The position numbers were made by a program, and so were the translations under genes. From positions 16,258-80,257 of the forward strand of contig SLNO01000024.1 of NCBI GenBank assembly GCA_007132975.1: a DNA stretch of 64,000 nucleotides, read 5' to 3'. This document shows positions 24,377 to 33,594 of the stretch, piece by piece (within the stretch, counting starts at the first letter, position 1; the number at the start of each line of letters is the position of its first letter). The stretch comes from Balneolales bacterium (GTDB taxonomy: Bacteria > Bacteroidota > Rhodothermia > Balneolales > Natronogracilivirgulaceae). Under the pieces are notes generated by a model. It saw nothing but the letters and a program-made list of their open reading frames with translations, did no database searches and had not been told where the DNA came from.

Positions 24377-25621
24377 ATGATGAATCCAGATGCTTTGTTT
24401 ATTGTGTTCTTGACGGGTTTGTTCTTGCTGGCGGGTGTTTGCGTCGCAACGTCCAAAAACACACCTGAAAGAAAAAGGGCCGATCAGCTTAGAGTCCATG
24501 TGGGCGTATTGCCCTCCGGGCCGCTGAATATGATCACTGACGTGTCCGGCGTCAGGGTGGGACACGTCACCCGCATCGAGGGCGACCACATACGCACTGG
24601 CGTCACCGCCATCCTCCCGCACGGCGGCAACATTTTCCGGGAAAAAGTGCCTGGCGCCATCTACAATTTCAACAGCTTCGGCAAAATGGCCGGTTCACTA
24701 CAGGTGGATGAGCTGGGTAACATCGAAACGCCGATCGTCCTGACCAACACTTTGAGCGTTGGCACCGCTGTTGAGGCAACGGCGGCCTGGGTCCTGGCGC
24801 AGGACGGCAACGAGGATGTGCGATCGGTGAACGCGCTGGTAGGCGAGACCAACGACGGATACCTGAACGACATCCGCGGGCAGCACATCACAGCGGAGGA
24901 TGTGTTCCGCGCCATTGAATCGGCGAAAGCTGCCGAAGTGGCCGAGGGCAGTGTGGGCGCGGGCACCGGCACGCGCAGCTTTGGCTACAAATCGGGTATC
25001 GGTACCGCATCGCGTGTCACAGTGCCTATTGGCGGACAGCAATACACTGTGGGTGTGCTGGTGCAGTCCAATTTCGGCCGCGACCTGTACATCAACAGTG
25101 TGCCGTTCTCGCGCGAAATAGAGCGATTGGAACGAAAGGAGCAGCAGAAAAAGCAAGAACAAATGCAACAAGGCCAGATGGGAGGTAATCTGCAGCAGGG
25201 TCACATGGAAGAAGACGACGGCTCGGCCATGATCATTATCGCCACCGACGCGCCGCTGTCGGACCGCAACCTGCGTCGCATGGCCAAGCGCTCGTTCATG
25301 GGCATGGGGCGTACGGTGGGGTACATGTCCAACTTCTCCGGGGACTTCGCCATCGCCTTTTCCACCGCCTATACCATCCCGACGGGGGGAATGCGCCTGG
25401 TGGATCCCGCGCCGGCCCTGATCGGCAACAACGAGATGAACCCGCTGTTCCAGGCCGTGGAGGAAGCCACGCAGGAAGCGTTCTACAATGCTCTGTTCAT
25501 GTCCGAGGGTATGACCGGACGTGACGGCAACCGGATGGATGCCATACCGCTGGACAAGGTCATCGAAATCCTCGATCACTACAACATGAGGCACCTGAAC
25601 GACCGGCTTCCACGCGAATAA
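24377..25621 (+). CDS. P1 family peptidase (DmpA/S58)
   Basis: This 414-residue DmpA-like N-terminal nucleophile aminopeptidase self-cleaves before a Ser. The expected cleavage/nucleophile site is in EDDGSAMIIIATDAPL (GS, as in the family's GS-IIVVVATDAPL). Other family parts are ITDVSGVRVGHVT near the N-terminus, TNTLSVGTA, VGETNDGYLND, GAGTGTRSFGYKSGIGTASR and FSTAYTIP. Directly before the nucleophile is a Gln/Met/Lys-rich low-complexity insertion of about 30 residues (starting RKEQQKKQEQMQQGQMG). A signal peptide or N-terminal anchor is present. AGGAG 4 bases before ATG 24377 supports this start over GTG 24362. The substrate is unknown. Confidence 0.9.
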   Translation: MMNPDALFIVFLTGLFLLAGVCVATSKNTPERKRADQLRVHVGVLPSGPLNMITDVSGVRVGHVTRIEGDHIRTGVTAILPHGGNIFREKVPGAIYNFNSFGKMAGSLQVDELGNIETPIVLTNTLSVGTAVEATAAWVLAQDGNEDVRSVNALVGETNDGYLNDIRGQHITAEDVFRAIESAKAAEVAEGSVGAGTGTRSFGYKSGIGTASRVTVPIGGQQYTVGVLVQSNFGRDLYINSVPFSREIERLERKEQQKKQEQMQQGQMGGNLQQGHMEEDDGSAMIIIATDAPLSDRNLRRMAKRSFMGMGRTVGYMSNFSGDFAIAFSTAYTIPTGGMRLVDPAPALIGNNEMNPLFQAVEEATQEAFYNALFMSEGMTGRDGNRMDAIPLDKVIEILDHYNMRHLNDRLPRE

Positions 25622-25751
25622 CCGGAGACCGGCGGTTGTTTGGAAAAGGTGCGGTGAGTGTGGACTCAGGTCATGGTTAAGGAATAAACTGCAACAATTT
25701 GAACCGTAAACTCACAAAACAGAATCGATTATCTGAAAACAGCAAAAATAC

Positions 25752-26555
25752 ATGGCTCAGAATCCACACAAAAATATCATCGGGATTGTCGGGGGGATGG
25801 GACCCGTGGCCGGGGTGGACCTGGCATCCAAAATCATTTCACAGACCATCGCAATCAGGGATCAGGACCACCTGCCTTTTGTTTTGCACTCATTCCCCAG
25901 CGAAATCGGGGATCGAACGGAATACATTTTGAGAAGTAAGGCTGGTGGTGAAAGTTCGTCGCCGGACGATCACTCCAATCCCGGTTTGGCCATTGCCCGG
26001 GTCCTGATGAAACTGGAAGAGGCCGGGGCTACCGTCGCGGGCATGGCTTGCAACTCCGCCCATGCCCCCGTCATTTTTAACCGGATTGTATCGGAGCTGC
26101 AGGCAAACAATTGCAAAATCCAACTGCTCCACATGGTTCGGGAAGTAGGCTGGCATATAATTTACAATCTTTCCGGGGTGCGGAAAGTGGGAATTGTCGG
26201 CACGACCGGCACGCGGGCATCCGGTCTCTATGGCATGCTCGGCGAGCTTGGCCTGGAGGTGCTGGATGTGACCGACGATGAGCAGAGTGTGCTGCAATCG
26301 GCGATCTACGATCCGGAATGGGGCATCAAAGCCACGCCCGACGGGGCATCGCCGGAATCGGTCAGAATACTTGCCGAAACCTGCCAATCCCTCCGCCAAA
26401 GAGGTGCTGAAGCCGTCGTTTTTGGATGCACGGAATTCCCGCTGGCCTGGCGCGAACCGGAAATAGAGGGTTTGCCGCTGATCGATTCCAGTCTGGTGCT
26501 GGCCAGGGCGCTGGTCCGAGCCGGCGATCCCGAACGGCTCAGGCCGTGGGGGTAG
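25752..26555 (+). CDS. Aspartate/glutamate racemase family protein
   Basis: The 267-residue product has the Asp/Glu racemase fold with both catalytic cysteines: the first in GMACNSAHAP (residues ~97-106) and the second in FGCTEFPLAW (~224-233). The N-terminus has the family's IGIVGGMGPVAGVDLASKI phosphate-binding-like start. These PLP-independent racemases interconvert L- and D-amino acids by two-base chemistry. The sequence is of the broad 'amino-acid racemase' (YgeA/RacX-like) type, so the preferred substrate is uncertain. It ends 6 bases from the convergent GH42 gene with no terminator visible between them. Confidence 0.88.
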   Translation: MAQNPHKNIIGIVGGMGPVAGVDLASKIISQTIAIRDQDHLPFVLHSFPSEIGDRTEYILRSKAGGESSSPDDHSNPGLAIARVLMKLEEAGATVAGMACNSAHAPVIFNRIVSELQANNCKIQLLHMVREVGWHIIYNLSGVRKVGIVGTTGTRASGLYGMLGELGLEVLDVTDDEQSVLQSAIYDPEWGIKATPDGASPESVRILAETCQSLRQRGAEAVVFGCTEFPLAWREPEIEGLPLIDSSLVLARALVRAGDPERLRPWG

Positions 26556-26561
26556 CCTTCG

Positions 26562-28898
26562 TTACTCCGCATTGATCCGCCACACCCGGACATCCCGTCC
26601 TGGTACCCGGGTATCGAAACCGATACGCCCGTCATCGGCAGATACACGCTTCCGTTCATCGTGGATGATATCCTGGAGCCGGAAACGCCCGGCCCCATCC
26701 ACCATCACAGAAACCGACAGTTCGGCCTCTTCGTGGCCATGGTTGATCAGGAAAAGCAGGTATCCCCTGCCATCGGTCTGCAGCCGTGCCACGATGGGTG
26801 TGTCAGAGACACCGTCCCGCGAGGTGGATACCGGTCGTGTAACCCCTGCCCAGTCGGCCAGCGCTTCCATGAATGCGTTGTTTGCGGGCAGGGTCTGCGG
26901 AAAGTTGGCCATGCCGAGGAAGGAGCCGGCCAGCAGCGCCTCCCCCTCTCCGTAGCGGTTGACGACCACGGCCGGGTCGCCGGTCATATCAAGCTGCGCG
27001 ATGACCTCGGCCTGATCGCTTATCAGCTCCACGGTTTTGCCGTAAAGGGTACCGACCAGCGTGTCGGCGGGAGTCGGGCGCCTGGCATCCTGCAACCCTG
27101 CTGGATCCACAAAGCGGCTCCAGAATGGATGCTCATTTTGCGTGAGCACCAGCGGGATGTCGTGTTCGCGCATCCACACTTCGTGTTCGCGGACGCCAAA
27201 AACCTCGTGCAGGCCCATGCCGGGTATCTCCATGGAAGCATATCCGCGATCGTCGTTCCAGCCGATGCGCGCCTCACCGACGGCATGGCCGCCATCGGCG
27301 ACGAATTTTCTGAGTCCGTCGGCCGCGTGCTGTGTGAGCATGAGCGACCACGGGAGGATGATGAGCTTGTACTGCGAAAGGTCGCCTGATTCCAGGTCTC
27401 TGCGGTGGATGAAATCAACGGGGATGTTGTTTTCGGCGAAGACGCGGTAGTAGCCGATCAGCGAGTTATGGTGCGCCATGGGGTGGTCAGCGCGCCGTTG
27501 CGCCCCGCCAACCATCTGCGAAAGCGGGTTGTAGACTATGGCCACTTCGGCCGGAACGGGCTGCGAATTGAGGAACAGTTCTTGGTTGCGGTCCACCACG
27601 GACGCCAGCTCTCCGGCCCGCACTGCCCGCTCGGTGAGCGATCCGTCCTGATTCACCAGGCCGTATCCACCCGACTCGTAACCCGACGACATAGGGTAGT
27701 AAGCGTAGATGTTGATGGCCTTGGCGCCCTTGGCGATGGCGGACCAGATCCAAACGCGGTGGTCGCCGGGTGTCACGGGATCGCTGACGATAAGGGCTAT
27801 GGTGCCTTTGCCGGCCTGCAGCTCACCGACGTACCAGCCCTTGTTGCCGCGGTTGGCGCTGCGGGCGAAGTCCATCATGTTCATTACGCGCCAGGCGGGC
27901 CAATGGCGGTCTGGATGGTTGTGCTTCGGGTAAAGCGAGACGCCGTAGTAGTCGACCATGTCGGCCATCAGGAAGTCGTCGGTGGCGCCCACACCCATAT
28001 GCGGGGAGATGATGATGGAGGATACCGCCGCATGGGACGTGATCACGTTATGGTGATCTGCAAGGCGCACTGCGTCATAACGCATGCGCAAATCGTCGGC
28101 CAGTTTTTCGTAGATGAAGGTCTTCCAATCGAGGTAGTCGGTGTAGCTCAGGATGGTGCTGAAGCGGGGCGGACTCACATCCTCCCACTCCTCGAAGCCG
28201 CGATGCCAGGCAGTGTTGAGCGCGTCAAGTGAACCGTATTTTTCCCGCAACCAGTCGCGAAAACGAGCCTGTGTGGACTGACAGTAGCAGAACTGGGCAT
28301 TGGCTACGTAGTCGATATTGGCCCAGTTGATGATGTGCGGTTCGCTCCAAAGGTCCCATCCATAGAAATTTTTGTACTCATTTGCGACGCGGGCGGTTTC
28401 GGTATAGAAGTTGAGAACCGCGTCACGTACTGCGTCATGATCGGTGCAGAATCCGGGGGCGGACTGAGACGCAACGAGGGTGCCGTCCTGTGCCTTGAAT
28501 TTGGCATCCGGATTCTGCCTGCCGACCCAGTCGGGGGCCGAATCCACATAGAACTGAATGAATACCTTGAGCCCGGCCTCATCGGCAAGCTCCATCAGCA
28601 GGCGCAGGTTGTCAAAGTTGTACTCGCCCTGCCGCGGCTCCACGCGCTGCCACTCGACCCAAGTGCGGACCGTGTTGAAGCCAAGTTCCCGGATCTGGCG
28701 CAGGTCGCGAAGCCACTCTTCGCGAGAGTCGGGCGTGATTTCGGAGAGCATGGGAGCCCGCGCATCTCCGCCGCTGTACCATACGGAGAAGGGGAAGTAG
28801 TCGGTCGGATAGGGCGTGTCGGGCTGTTGCTGCGAAAAAGACTGGTTGTGGGCAAACAGGATCAGAAAAAAGAGCGAACATATCAGGTGTGATTTCAT
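26562..28898 (-). CDS. Secreted GH42 beta-galactosidase-like glycoside hydrolase
   Basis: ATG 28898 gives a signal peptide (MKSHLICSLFFLILFAHNQS) and a 778-residue protein; the longer frame to 28985 is unlikely. The TIM barrel shows GFNTVRTWVEWQRVEPRQGE, the acid/base Glu in WDLWSEPH and the probable nucleophile Glu in WYVGELQAGKG, as in GH42. A trimerisation-like domain (residues ~480-680; LIILPWSLMLTQHAADGLR) and a C-terminal beta domain follow. It would cleave beta-galactosides or related sugars outside the cytoplasm. The Trp/Glu-rich active-site environment is intact. It sits near the sialate esterase gene, but on the other strand. Confidence 0.9.
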   Translation of the reverse strand: MKSHLICSLFFLILFAHNQSFSQQQPDTPYPTDYFPFSVWYSGGDARAPMLSEITPDSREEWLRDLRQIRELGFNTVRTWVEWQRVEPRQGEYNFDNLRLLMELADEAGLKVFIQFYVDSAPDWVGRQNPDAKFKAQDGTLVASQSAPGFCTDHDAVRDAVLNFYTETARVANEYKNFYGWDLWSEPHIINWANIDYVANAQFCYCQSTQARFRDWLREKYGSLDALNTAWHRGFEEWEDVSPPRFSTILSYTDYLDWKTFIYEKLADDLRMRYDAVRLADHHNVITSHAAVSSIIISPHMGVGATDDFLMADMVDYYGVSLYPKHNHPDRHWPAWRVMNMMDFARSANRGNKGWYVGELQAGKGTIALIVSDPVTPGDHRVWIWSAIAKGAKAINIYAYYPMSSGYESGGYGLVNQDGSLTERAVRAGELASVVDRNQELFLNSQPVPAEVAIVYNPLSQMVGGAQRRADHPMAHHNSLIGYYRVFAENNIPVDFIHRRDLESGDLSQYKLIILPWSLMLTQHAADGLRKFVADGGHAVGEARIGWNDDRGYASMEIPGMGLHEVFGVREHEVWMREHDIPLVLTQNEHPFWSRFVDPAGLQDARRPTPADTLVGTLYGKTVELISDQAEVIAQLDMTGDPAVVVNRYGEGEALLAGSFLGMANFPQTLPANNAFMEALADWAGVTRPVSTSRDGVSDTPIVARLQTDGRGYLLFLINHGHEEAELSVSVMVDGAGRFRLQDIIHDERKRVSADDGRIGFDTRVPGRDVRVWRINAE

Positions 28899-29075
28899 AA
28901 TAATGTCCCAGCAAGTAGTGTGGAGGGTAGGAATTCCGTGGCCCTGGAGCAAAAGGTGGCTTTCCAACACCTTGTTGCATTGCAATGATTTGAGCGAATG
29001 CGGTCAGACCCGCTTTCCGGTCAAGATATAATAATTGGATGCTTTTTCAATGCAGACCTTGCGGAATTTGGCCGT

Positions 29076-30494
29076 TCAGCCGGCCAGCTTTCGGATCATC
29101 CCGTTGAAGATGAAAAAGTGGAAAGGCAGTACCAGATACCAGTACAGGCGACCCCAGACCCCGCGTGGACGGAATGTGGCTTCCTGTATCAGCCTGTCCT
29201 CCTCAATACGGAATTCCAGCCAGGCCTCGCCCGGCAGCCGCATCTCGGCAAACAGCAGCAGCCGTCCTTCGTCTTTGTCGGCCAGCAGCACCCGCCAGAA
29301 GTCGAGGGTGTCGCCGGTGCTGATATCGTCCAGGGATGTGCGCCCGCGCCTCAGCCCGACCCCGCCGAAAAGCTTGTCAAGGAAGCCCCTTATGCCCCAT
29401 AGCCAGTCGGCGTAATACCAGCCAGTCTGCCCGCCGATGGACCATATCCGGCCCAGCACACCGTCCCGGTCGCGTATTGGCCGCTCCTTCCGGTCCTTGA
29501 AACAGCCAAATTTGGGTACCTGGATGTGCTGGCCAAGCCCGGTCCGCAGCCTGCCGCTGATGAGGGAGTCCTTCCAGCTGGAAAGGATCGCGTTCTGCTC
29601 GATCTTTTCAAAAGCCCGTGATACGGCCTCTGCGTAGGGAATAGGTTTGATCCGGAGCATCTCTGGCAGGTCATTGTCGCGGCAGGTCACATCCACCTTC
29701 ATGCTGTCGACCAGCTTCACCGCCAGCGAGTAGGTTGTGGAAGTGACAAAATAGAGCCAGTACGAAGATAGCTTGGGAGTGAGCACCGGAACGGTGACAA
29801 TGGCGCGCCGCAGTCCGCGTACCCTGGCGTACTCCATCAGCATCTGCTTGTAGGTGAGCACATCCGGCCCGCCAATATCGAAATTCCGGTCCCAGGTACG
29901 CTCATCGCCCAGGCATCGCTCCAGATACGTTATGACATCCCTCACGGCTATGGGCTGCGAGCGGGTTTTCAGCCACTTCGGGGCGATCATCACCGGCAGC
30001 TTCTCCACAAGATCGCGGATGATCTCGAACGATGCGCTTCCCGAGCCGATGATGATGCCGGCCCGCAGTGTTGTGAGCGCATAGCTTCCAGAATCCAGGA
30101 TGTCCTCAACCTGTTTGCGCGATGCCAGATGCTTCGACAGGTTCTGGTCGTTGATGATGCCGCTCAGGTAGATCACGTGCCGTACATTGGTCCGGTCCAT
30201 GCAATTCCGGAAATTTTCGGCCGACTGACGCTCCAACTCCTCAAAATCACCGGACCGGGAGGACATGGAATGCACAAGATAATACGCCCCGTCAATATCG
30301 TCAGGGATGCTTTCAAGAGAATCGGAGTCAAGGAAATCCGCCTCCACCACCGTAACCCTGGACGCCAGATCCCTTCCCAGGTTAAGGCGCCCGCGGTCCC
30401 GCACGCAGCAGACCACATCGTGGCCTTTTTCGACCAGTACGGGCAGCAGCCGCTTGCCAATGTAGCCGGTTACGCCGGTGAGCAGTATTTTCAT
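29076..30494 (-). CDS. NAD(P)-binding epimerase-like protein with DUF2867 domain
   Basis: This 472-residue protein has an N-terminal Rossmann fold of the extended/atypical SDR type (MKILLTGVTGYIGKRLLPVL, TGxxGxxG motif residues 6-13; LVHSM, YLSGI). The C-terminal ~150-residue DUF2867 domain (GRIWSIGGQTGWYYADWLWG, GDTLDFWRVLLADKDEGRLL, EMRLPGEAWLEFRI) belongs to a START-like fold. The combination is common in Bacteroidota and its reaction is unknown. The start codon is immediately preceded by two tandem copies of the dispersed 100-bp element, so these form its leader. Confidence 0.9.
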   Translation of the reverse strand: MKILLTGVTGYIGKRLLPVLVEKGHDVVCCVRDRGRLNLGRDLASRVTVVEADFLDSDSLESIPDDIDGAYYLVHSMSSRSGDFEELERQSAENFRNCMDRTNVRHVIYLSGIINDQNLSKHLASRKQVEDILDSGSYALTTLRAGIIIGSGSASFEIIRDLVEKLPVMIAPKWLKTRSQPIAVRDVITYLERCLGDERTWDRNFDIGGPDVLTYKQMLMEYARVRGLRRAIVTVPVLTPKLSSYWLYFVTSTTYSLAVKLVDSMKVDVTCRDNDLPEMLRIKPIPYAEAVSRAFEKIEQNAILSSWKDSLISGRLRTGLGQHIQVPKFGCFKDRKERPIRDRDGVLGRIWSIGGQTGWYYADWLWGIRGFLDKLFGGVGLRRGRTSLDDISTGDTLDFWRVLLADKDEGRLLLFAEMRLPGEAWLEFRIEEDRLIQEATFRPRGVWGRLYWYLVLPFHFFIFNGMIRKLAG

Positions 30495-30595
30495 CTGTTT
30501 AAATCAATTAATATTCATAAGGACAGTATGAATTCACATGACAGGATTTAATTATTCTCCTGTGTGCCAGCTGGTGGCTGTCGTGTTCATTTCAT
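30495..30595 (-). repeat. 100-bp dispersed leader element, copy F
   Basis: This 101-bp copy ends TTTAAACAG exactly at the start codon of the DUF2867 gene. It keeps the layout but has diverged. The inner hairpin is now GCCA-CCAGC-TGGC, so pairing is kept with different bases. AGGAG is present, but the start of the internal frame is ATA and a 1-base insertion breaks it. It is in tandem with the copy at 30596-30694. Confidence 0.88.
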
Positions 30596-30694
30596 GTGTT
30601 TAAAATGCTTGATTCATGAGGACACATAGAATGACCATGACGTTTTTAAACATGCTCCTGTATGTCCGGGAGATACCGATCATGTTCATTTCAT
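30596..30694 (-). repeat. 100-bp dispersed leader element, copy E
   Basis: This copy is in direct tandem with copy F. It has AATGAACATGAT / GTCATGGTCATT arms (10 pairs plus one G-U), AGGAG, and an intact frame 30600-30653 coding MFKNVMVILCVLMNQAF, stop TAA, then ACAC and the ATG that starts the next unit. The frame is the same length as in copy A although 7 of 17 residues differ. Confidence 0.9.
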
Positions 30695-30717
30695 TTTTTT
30701 CTGGTGGATGTGGCGGG

Positions 30718-31362
30718 TCAGCCGGAAATAACTGCAGAACCAATGTCCCCCGGCTGTGTGAAAATCCCGAACGGTGTGTATCGCTCAAAAGTTTCTTTGC
30801 TGTTGAGGCCCCAGCAAGCCGCACCGAAAGCGACTCCAACGGCCTCTGCAGCTTCGAGGTCGCGCAGCTCGTCACCGACATACATTACATCCCGGTGATC
30901 TGCGTCTGCCTTGTCCAGAAGCCTCTGCAATTTTCCTTTCTTGCCAAAAAATGACGCGCCGCACTGATAATGGCTGAACAGCGGCTCCAGCTCCGGCCCC
31001 AGCACCGCTCGAATGTTCTTTTCCGCATTGGAGCTGAGGACAGCCAGGCGGATACCCCTGTTTGCCATATCGAGCAGGACGCCTGCAATGCCCGGGAACA
31101 GCTCCAGCCTTGCGGTGTCGCGGCGCATCTTCCGGCGCAGCTCCCACATGATGAGAGGCATTTTCCAGGTGGATATTTCCAGATAAGAGAGCAATTCCTT
31201 CGGAGGGAGTGCCCGGATGTGATCGTACTCTTCGGGTTCCACATTCCTGGTCCTGTACCGGGCTGAAATGCCGGGCATCTGATTTGCTGCCCAGCCCAGA
31301 GTGTCGGCCAGCGTGCCGTCAAAATCGAATACCACGACCCTGAATCTCACAATATCCTTCAT
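30718..31362 (-). CDS. HAD superfamily phosphatase (phosphoglycolate-phosphatase-like)
   Basis: The 214-residue protein has the canonical HAD motifs: motif I VVFDFDGTLADT (Asp nucleophile and acid/base Asp), motif II LAVLSSN, motif III Lys in FFGKKGKLQRLLDKA and motif IV YVGDELRDLEAAEAVG. The helical cap between motifs I and II places it with Gph/PGP-like phosphatases. The substrate is unknown; phosphoglycolate or another small phosphate ester is likely. It ends 24 bases before the tandem element copies, which are oriented away toward the next gene on the same strand. Confidence 0.88.
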   Translation of the reverse strand: MKDIVRFRVVVFDFDGTLADTLGWAANQMPGISARYRTRNVEPEEYDHIRALPPKELLSYLEISTWKMPLIMWELRRKMRRDTARLELFPGIAGVLLDMANRGIRLAVLSSNAEKNIRAVLGPELEPLFSHYQCGASFFGKKGKLQRLLDKADADHRDVMYVGDELRDLEAAEAVGVAFGAACWGLNSKETFERYTPFGIFTQPGDIGSAVISG

Positions 31363-31511
31363 TTATGTTGGCTGGAACCGGTATAGTGGCAATTACAACT
31401 TCTTGGTACATTATAGTAAGGATTTGCTAACTTCCGGTAGATAATTATCGATCAGTGCCTTTATGGGGCGCACAGCCACATCCACCAGATTGTTAGGTAA
31501 ACGCTGCAACC

Positions 31512-31613
31512 ATGAAATGTCCATGACCGGGCATCTCGCTGACACACAGTCGTTTGACTGAAATCGTCATGAATATTCTACGTGTTTCTATGAATCTAAA
31601 TTGATTTAAACAG
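31512..31613 (+). repeat. 100-bp dispersed leader element, copy B
   Basis: This 102-bp copy begins ATGAAATGTCCATGACCGGG and ends TTTAAACAG exactly at the ATG of the beta-barrel gene. The 5' arm AATGTCCATGAC is unchanged and the 3' arm is GTCATGAATATT (10 pairs plus one G-U). AGGAG is lost (AGTCG). The internal frame begins at TTG and reads LTEIVMNILRVSMNLN before TGA. Confidence 0.88.
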
Positions 31614-32243
31614 ATGCAATTATTGAAAATTACGGCATTGGTCATCGCTGCGCTCATGATCCTGCTGCTTCCTCGCCAGGCGGATGCCCAGCTTCTGGAT
31701 TACGGTTTTAAGGCCGGGGTGAACATCTCGTCCGTGACCAACTCGGTCTACCGAACCGGCTCCATGACGGGGTCCCATTTCGGCATGTTCGCCGCCTACA
31801 ACTTCCGCATTCTGCCGATTTCCATCCAGACAGAGATGCTTTACTCCCAGCTGGGTACCGAATATGACGAGATTGTCATTGGCTTTCAGGCACCGCGTCC
31901 GGCCTCCCTCCGCATGAACTACATCCAGTTGCCACTGCTCGTTAAGGCGCACCTGCCCATCCCGGGACCAGTCACACCCAATATTTTTGGTGGACCGTAC
32001 GTCGGCTTCCGGTCGGGGATATCGTTCAATTTCGGCGGCATGGATGTGCCGCAGGCTGAGGAGTGGTATCGTGACGGCGATTTCGGATTTGTGGTTGGGG
32101 TTGGGACCCGGGTGGGCTTTTTTGTAGTCGATCTTGATCTGGAAGTGCGTTTGCTGTTTGGCATGGAAAACATATTCGATCGGCAGTTTGAATATGATGA
32201 GCAGCACCGCGCCATATCATTCTCCGCCGGTATCGTCTTCTGA
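31614..32243 (+). CDS. Outer-membrane beta-barrel protein (PorT-like family)
   Basis: This 209-residue protein has a signal peptide (residues 1-25, ending RQADAQ) and the eight-stranded barrel pattern of the 'outer membrane protein beta-barrel' family (PF13568). It opens with LLDYGFKAGVNISSV, then SHFGMFAAYNFRILPISIQTEM-type strands, MNYIQLPLLVKAHLP, and a last strand ending in ISFSAGIVF with terminal Phe. A porin, transporter or adhesion role is not distinguishable. The ATG directly follows the end of a dispersed-element copy, so that element is its complete leader. The MFS gene follows closely on the same strand. Confidence 0.88.
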   Translation: MQLLKITALVIAALMILLLPRQADAQLLDYGFKAGVNISSVTNSVYRTGSMTGSHFGMFAAYNFRILPISIQTEMLYSQLGTEYDEIVIGFQAPRPASLRMNYIQLPLLVKAHLPIPGPVTPNIFGGPYVGFRSGISFNFGGMDVPQAEEWYRDGDFGFVVGVGTRVGFFVVDLDLEVRLLFGMENIFDRQFEYDEQHRAISFSAGIVF

Positions 32244-32277
32244 CATCACTTTTACCTGCCACCAAACCCAGCCTGAT

Positions 32278-33594
32278 TTGTCCGCGAAGGAAAAGACACT
32301 TGACAAAGCATACGAACTGCTGACGATTGACGATGACCGCGCCTGCCGCGACATCTCCGACAGTGCCTGCCGTGAGGCGCCGGGCAATTTTTTCCTGAAT
32401 GCCGGCAACGGGGCGCTGACGAAGCTGGCCGAACAGATTGCCAGTCCGGGTCTGGTCCTTCCCTGGCTGCTGAGCGCCATGGGTGCGCCGTCATCGCTGA
32501 GCGGGTTTCTGGTGCCCCTGAACCGCAGCGGCTCGCTGGTGCCGCAGTTGCTGGTGTCGTCACGAATCCGCAAATATCAGCGGCGCAAGTACTTCTGGGT
32601 GGCCTCAGGCTATGTCCAGGCGCTGGCCCTGCTTTTGATGATACCGCTGACCCTGTTCGTCGGTGGTCTGTGGGGCGGCATCGGCATACTGGTTTTGCTG
32701 GCCGTTTTCAGCGTGGCAAGCGGCGTGGCCTCGGTCAGCTTCAAGGATGTGATGGCCAAGACCATCCCGAAAGGCAGACGCGGCACGCTGCTCTCCATCC
32801 GGGCCACGGTCGGCGGCGCGCTTGCCCTGGCCGCCGGTGCCTGGCTGACCCTGACCGCCGGGGATGACGAGCCCATCCAGTTTTACGCAGGCCTTCTGGC
32901 CTTTGCCGCTGGGCTCTGGTTTGCGGCCACCACCCTTTTTGCGTTCATCCGTGAAGAGGCCGGAGCCACCGATGGCGGACGCAACGCAATAGAAGAAGCG
33001 CGCAACGGCTGGCGCATTCTATCGGAACAGCACGGATTCAGGAATTTTGTCATAGCTCGTAGCCTGCTGCTCGGCGTTCCGCTGGTCGTGCCGTTTTACT
33101 CCCTCTTCGCCCGCGAACTTGGCGCCGGCCTCGGCGGGCTCGGGCTGTTTGTCATGGCCAACAGTCTTGCCATGGTACTCAGCAGCTATTTCTGGGGGAG
33201 GATAGCAGACCGGTCCAGCAACAAAGCCATGGGCTGGGGCGGACTCATCGGTGCGGCGGCGGCCCTGATAGCCCTGGCCGTAGGGTGGCTGGATCTGGAT
33301 TACACCTCCTGGTGGCTCGCAACCATAATCTTCATCACCGGATTCGCCCAGGCCGGCACCCGGCTGGGACGCAAAACCTATCTGGTGGATGCGGCTCCGG
33401 AAAAGGAACGTCCGCTTTACGTGGCCGTGAGCAATACGCTTGTCGGGATCATTTTCCTGGGTTCCTCCCTCATCGGGCTGCTGGCCGCGCTCATCGGAGT
33501 GCCGGGTGTGATTGCCGCCTTTACACTTATGATGCTGGTCGGCTCCGTGATGGCTTTCCGCCTCCCGGGACCTGAAAACATGGTGAAGGACTAA
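32278..33594 (+). CDS. MFS transporter
   Basis: The protein (~438 residues from TTG 32278) starts with a soluble segment (LDKAYELLTIDDDRACRDISDSACREAP, split here: AYELLT then CRDIPDSACRE-like motif) seen in a family of MFS permeases. About 11-12 transmembrane helices follow, with the helix 2-3 loop SSRIRKYQRRKYFW and GRRGTLLSIRATVGG. The start is uncertain. The frame is open back to 32134, inside the beta-barrel gene, with ATGs at 32194/32197 that would overlap that gene by ~50 bases; TTG 32278 avoids the overlap. The substrate is unknown. Its stop overlaps the stop of the convergent rimO gene by 4 bases (CTAA at 33591-33594). Confidence 0.85.
   Translation: MSAKEKTLDKAYELLTIDDDRACRDISDSACREAPGNFFLNAGNGALTKLAEQIASPGLVLPWLLSAMGAPSSLSGFLVPLNRSGSLVPQLLVSSRIRKYQRRKYFWVASGYVQALALLLMIPLTLFVGGLWGGIGILVLLAVFSVASGVASVSFKDVMAKTIPKGRRGTLLSIRATVGGALALAAGAWLTLTAGDDEPIQFYAGLLAFAAGLWFAATTLFAFIREEAGATDGGRNAIEEARNGWRILSEQHGFRNFVIARSLLLGVPLVVPFYSLFARELGAGLGGLGLFVMANSLAMVLSSYFWGRIADRSSNKAMGWGGLIGAAAALIALAVGWLDLDYTSWWLATIIFITGFAQAGTRLGRKTYLVDAAPEKERPLYVAVSNTLVGIIFLGSSLIGLLAALIGVPGVIAAFTLMMLVGSVMAFRLPGPENMVKD

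Noticed and set aside
28899..28985. Upstream extension of the GH42 frame
   Set aside because: ATG 28898 starts directly at a good signal peptide.
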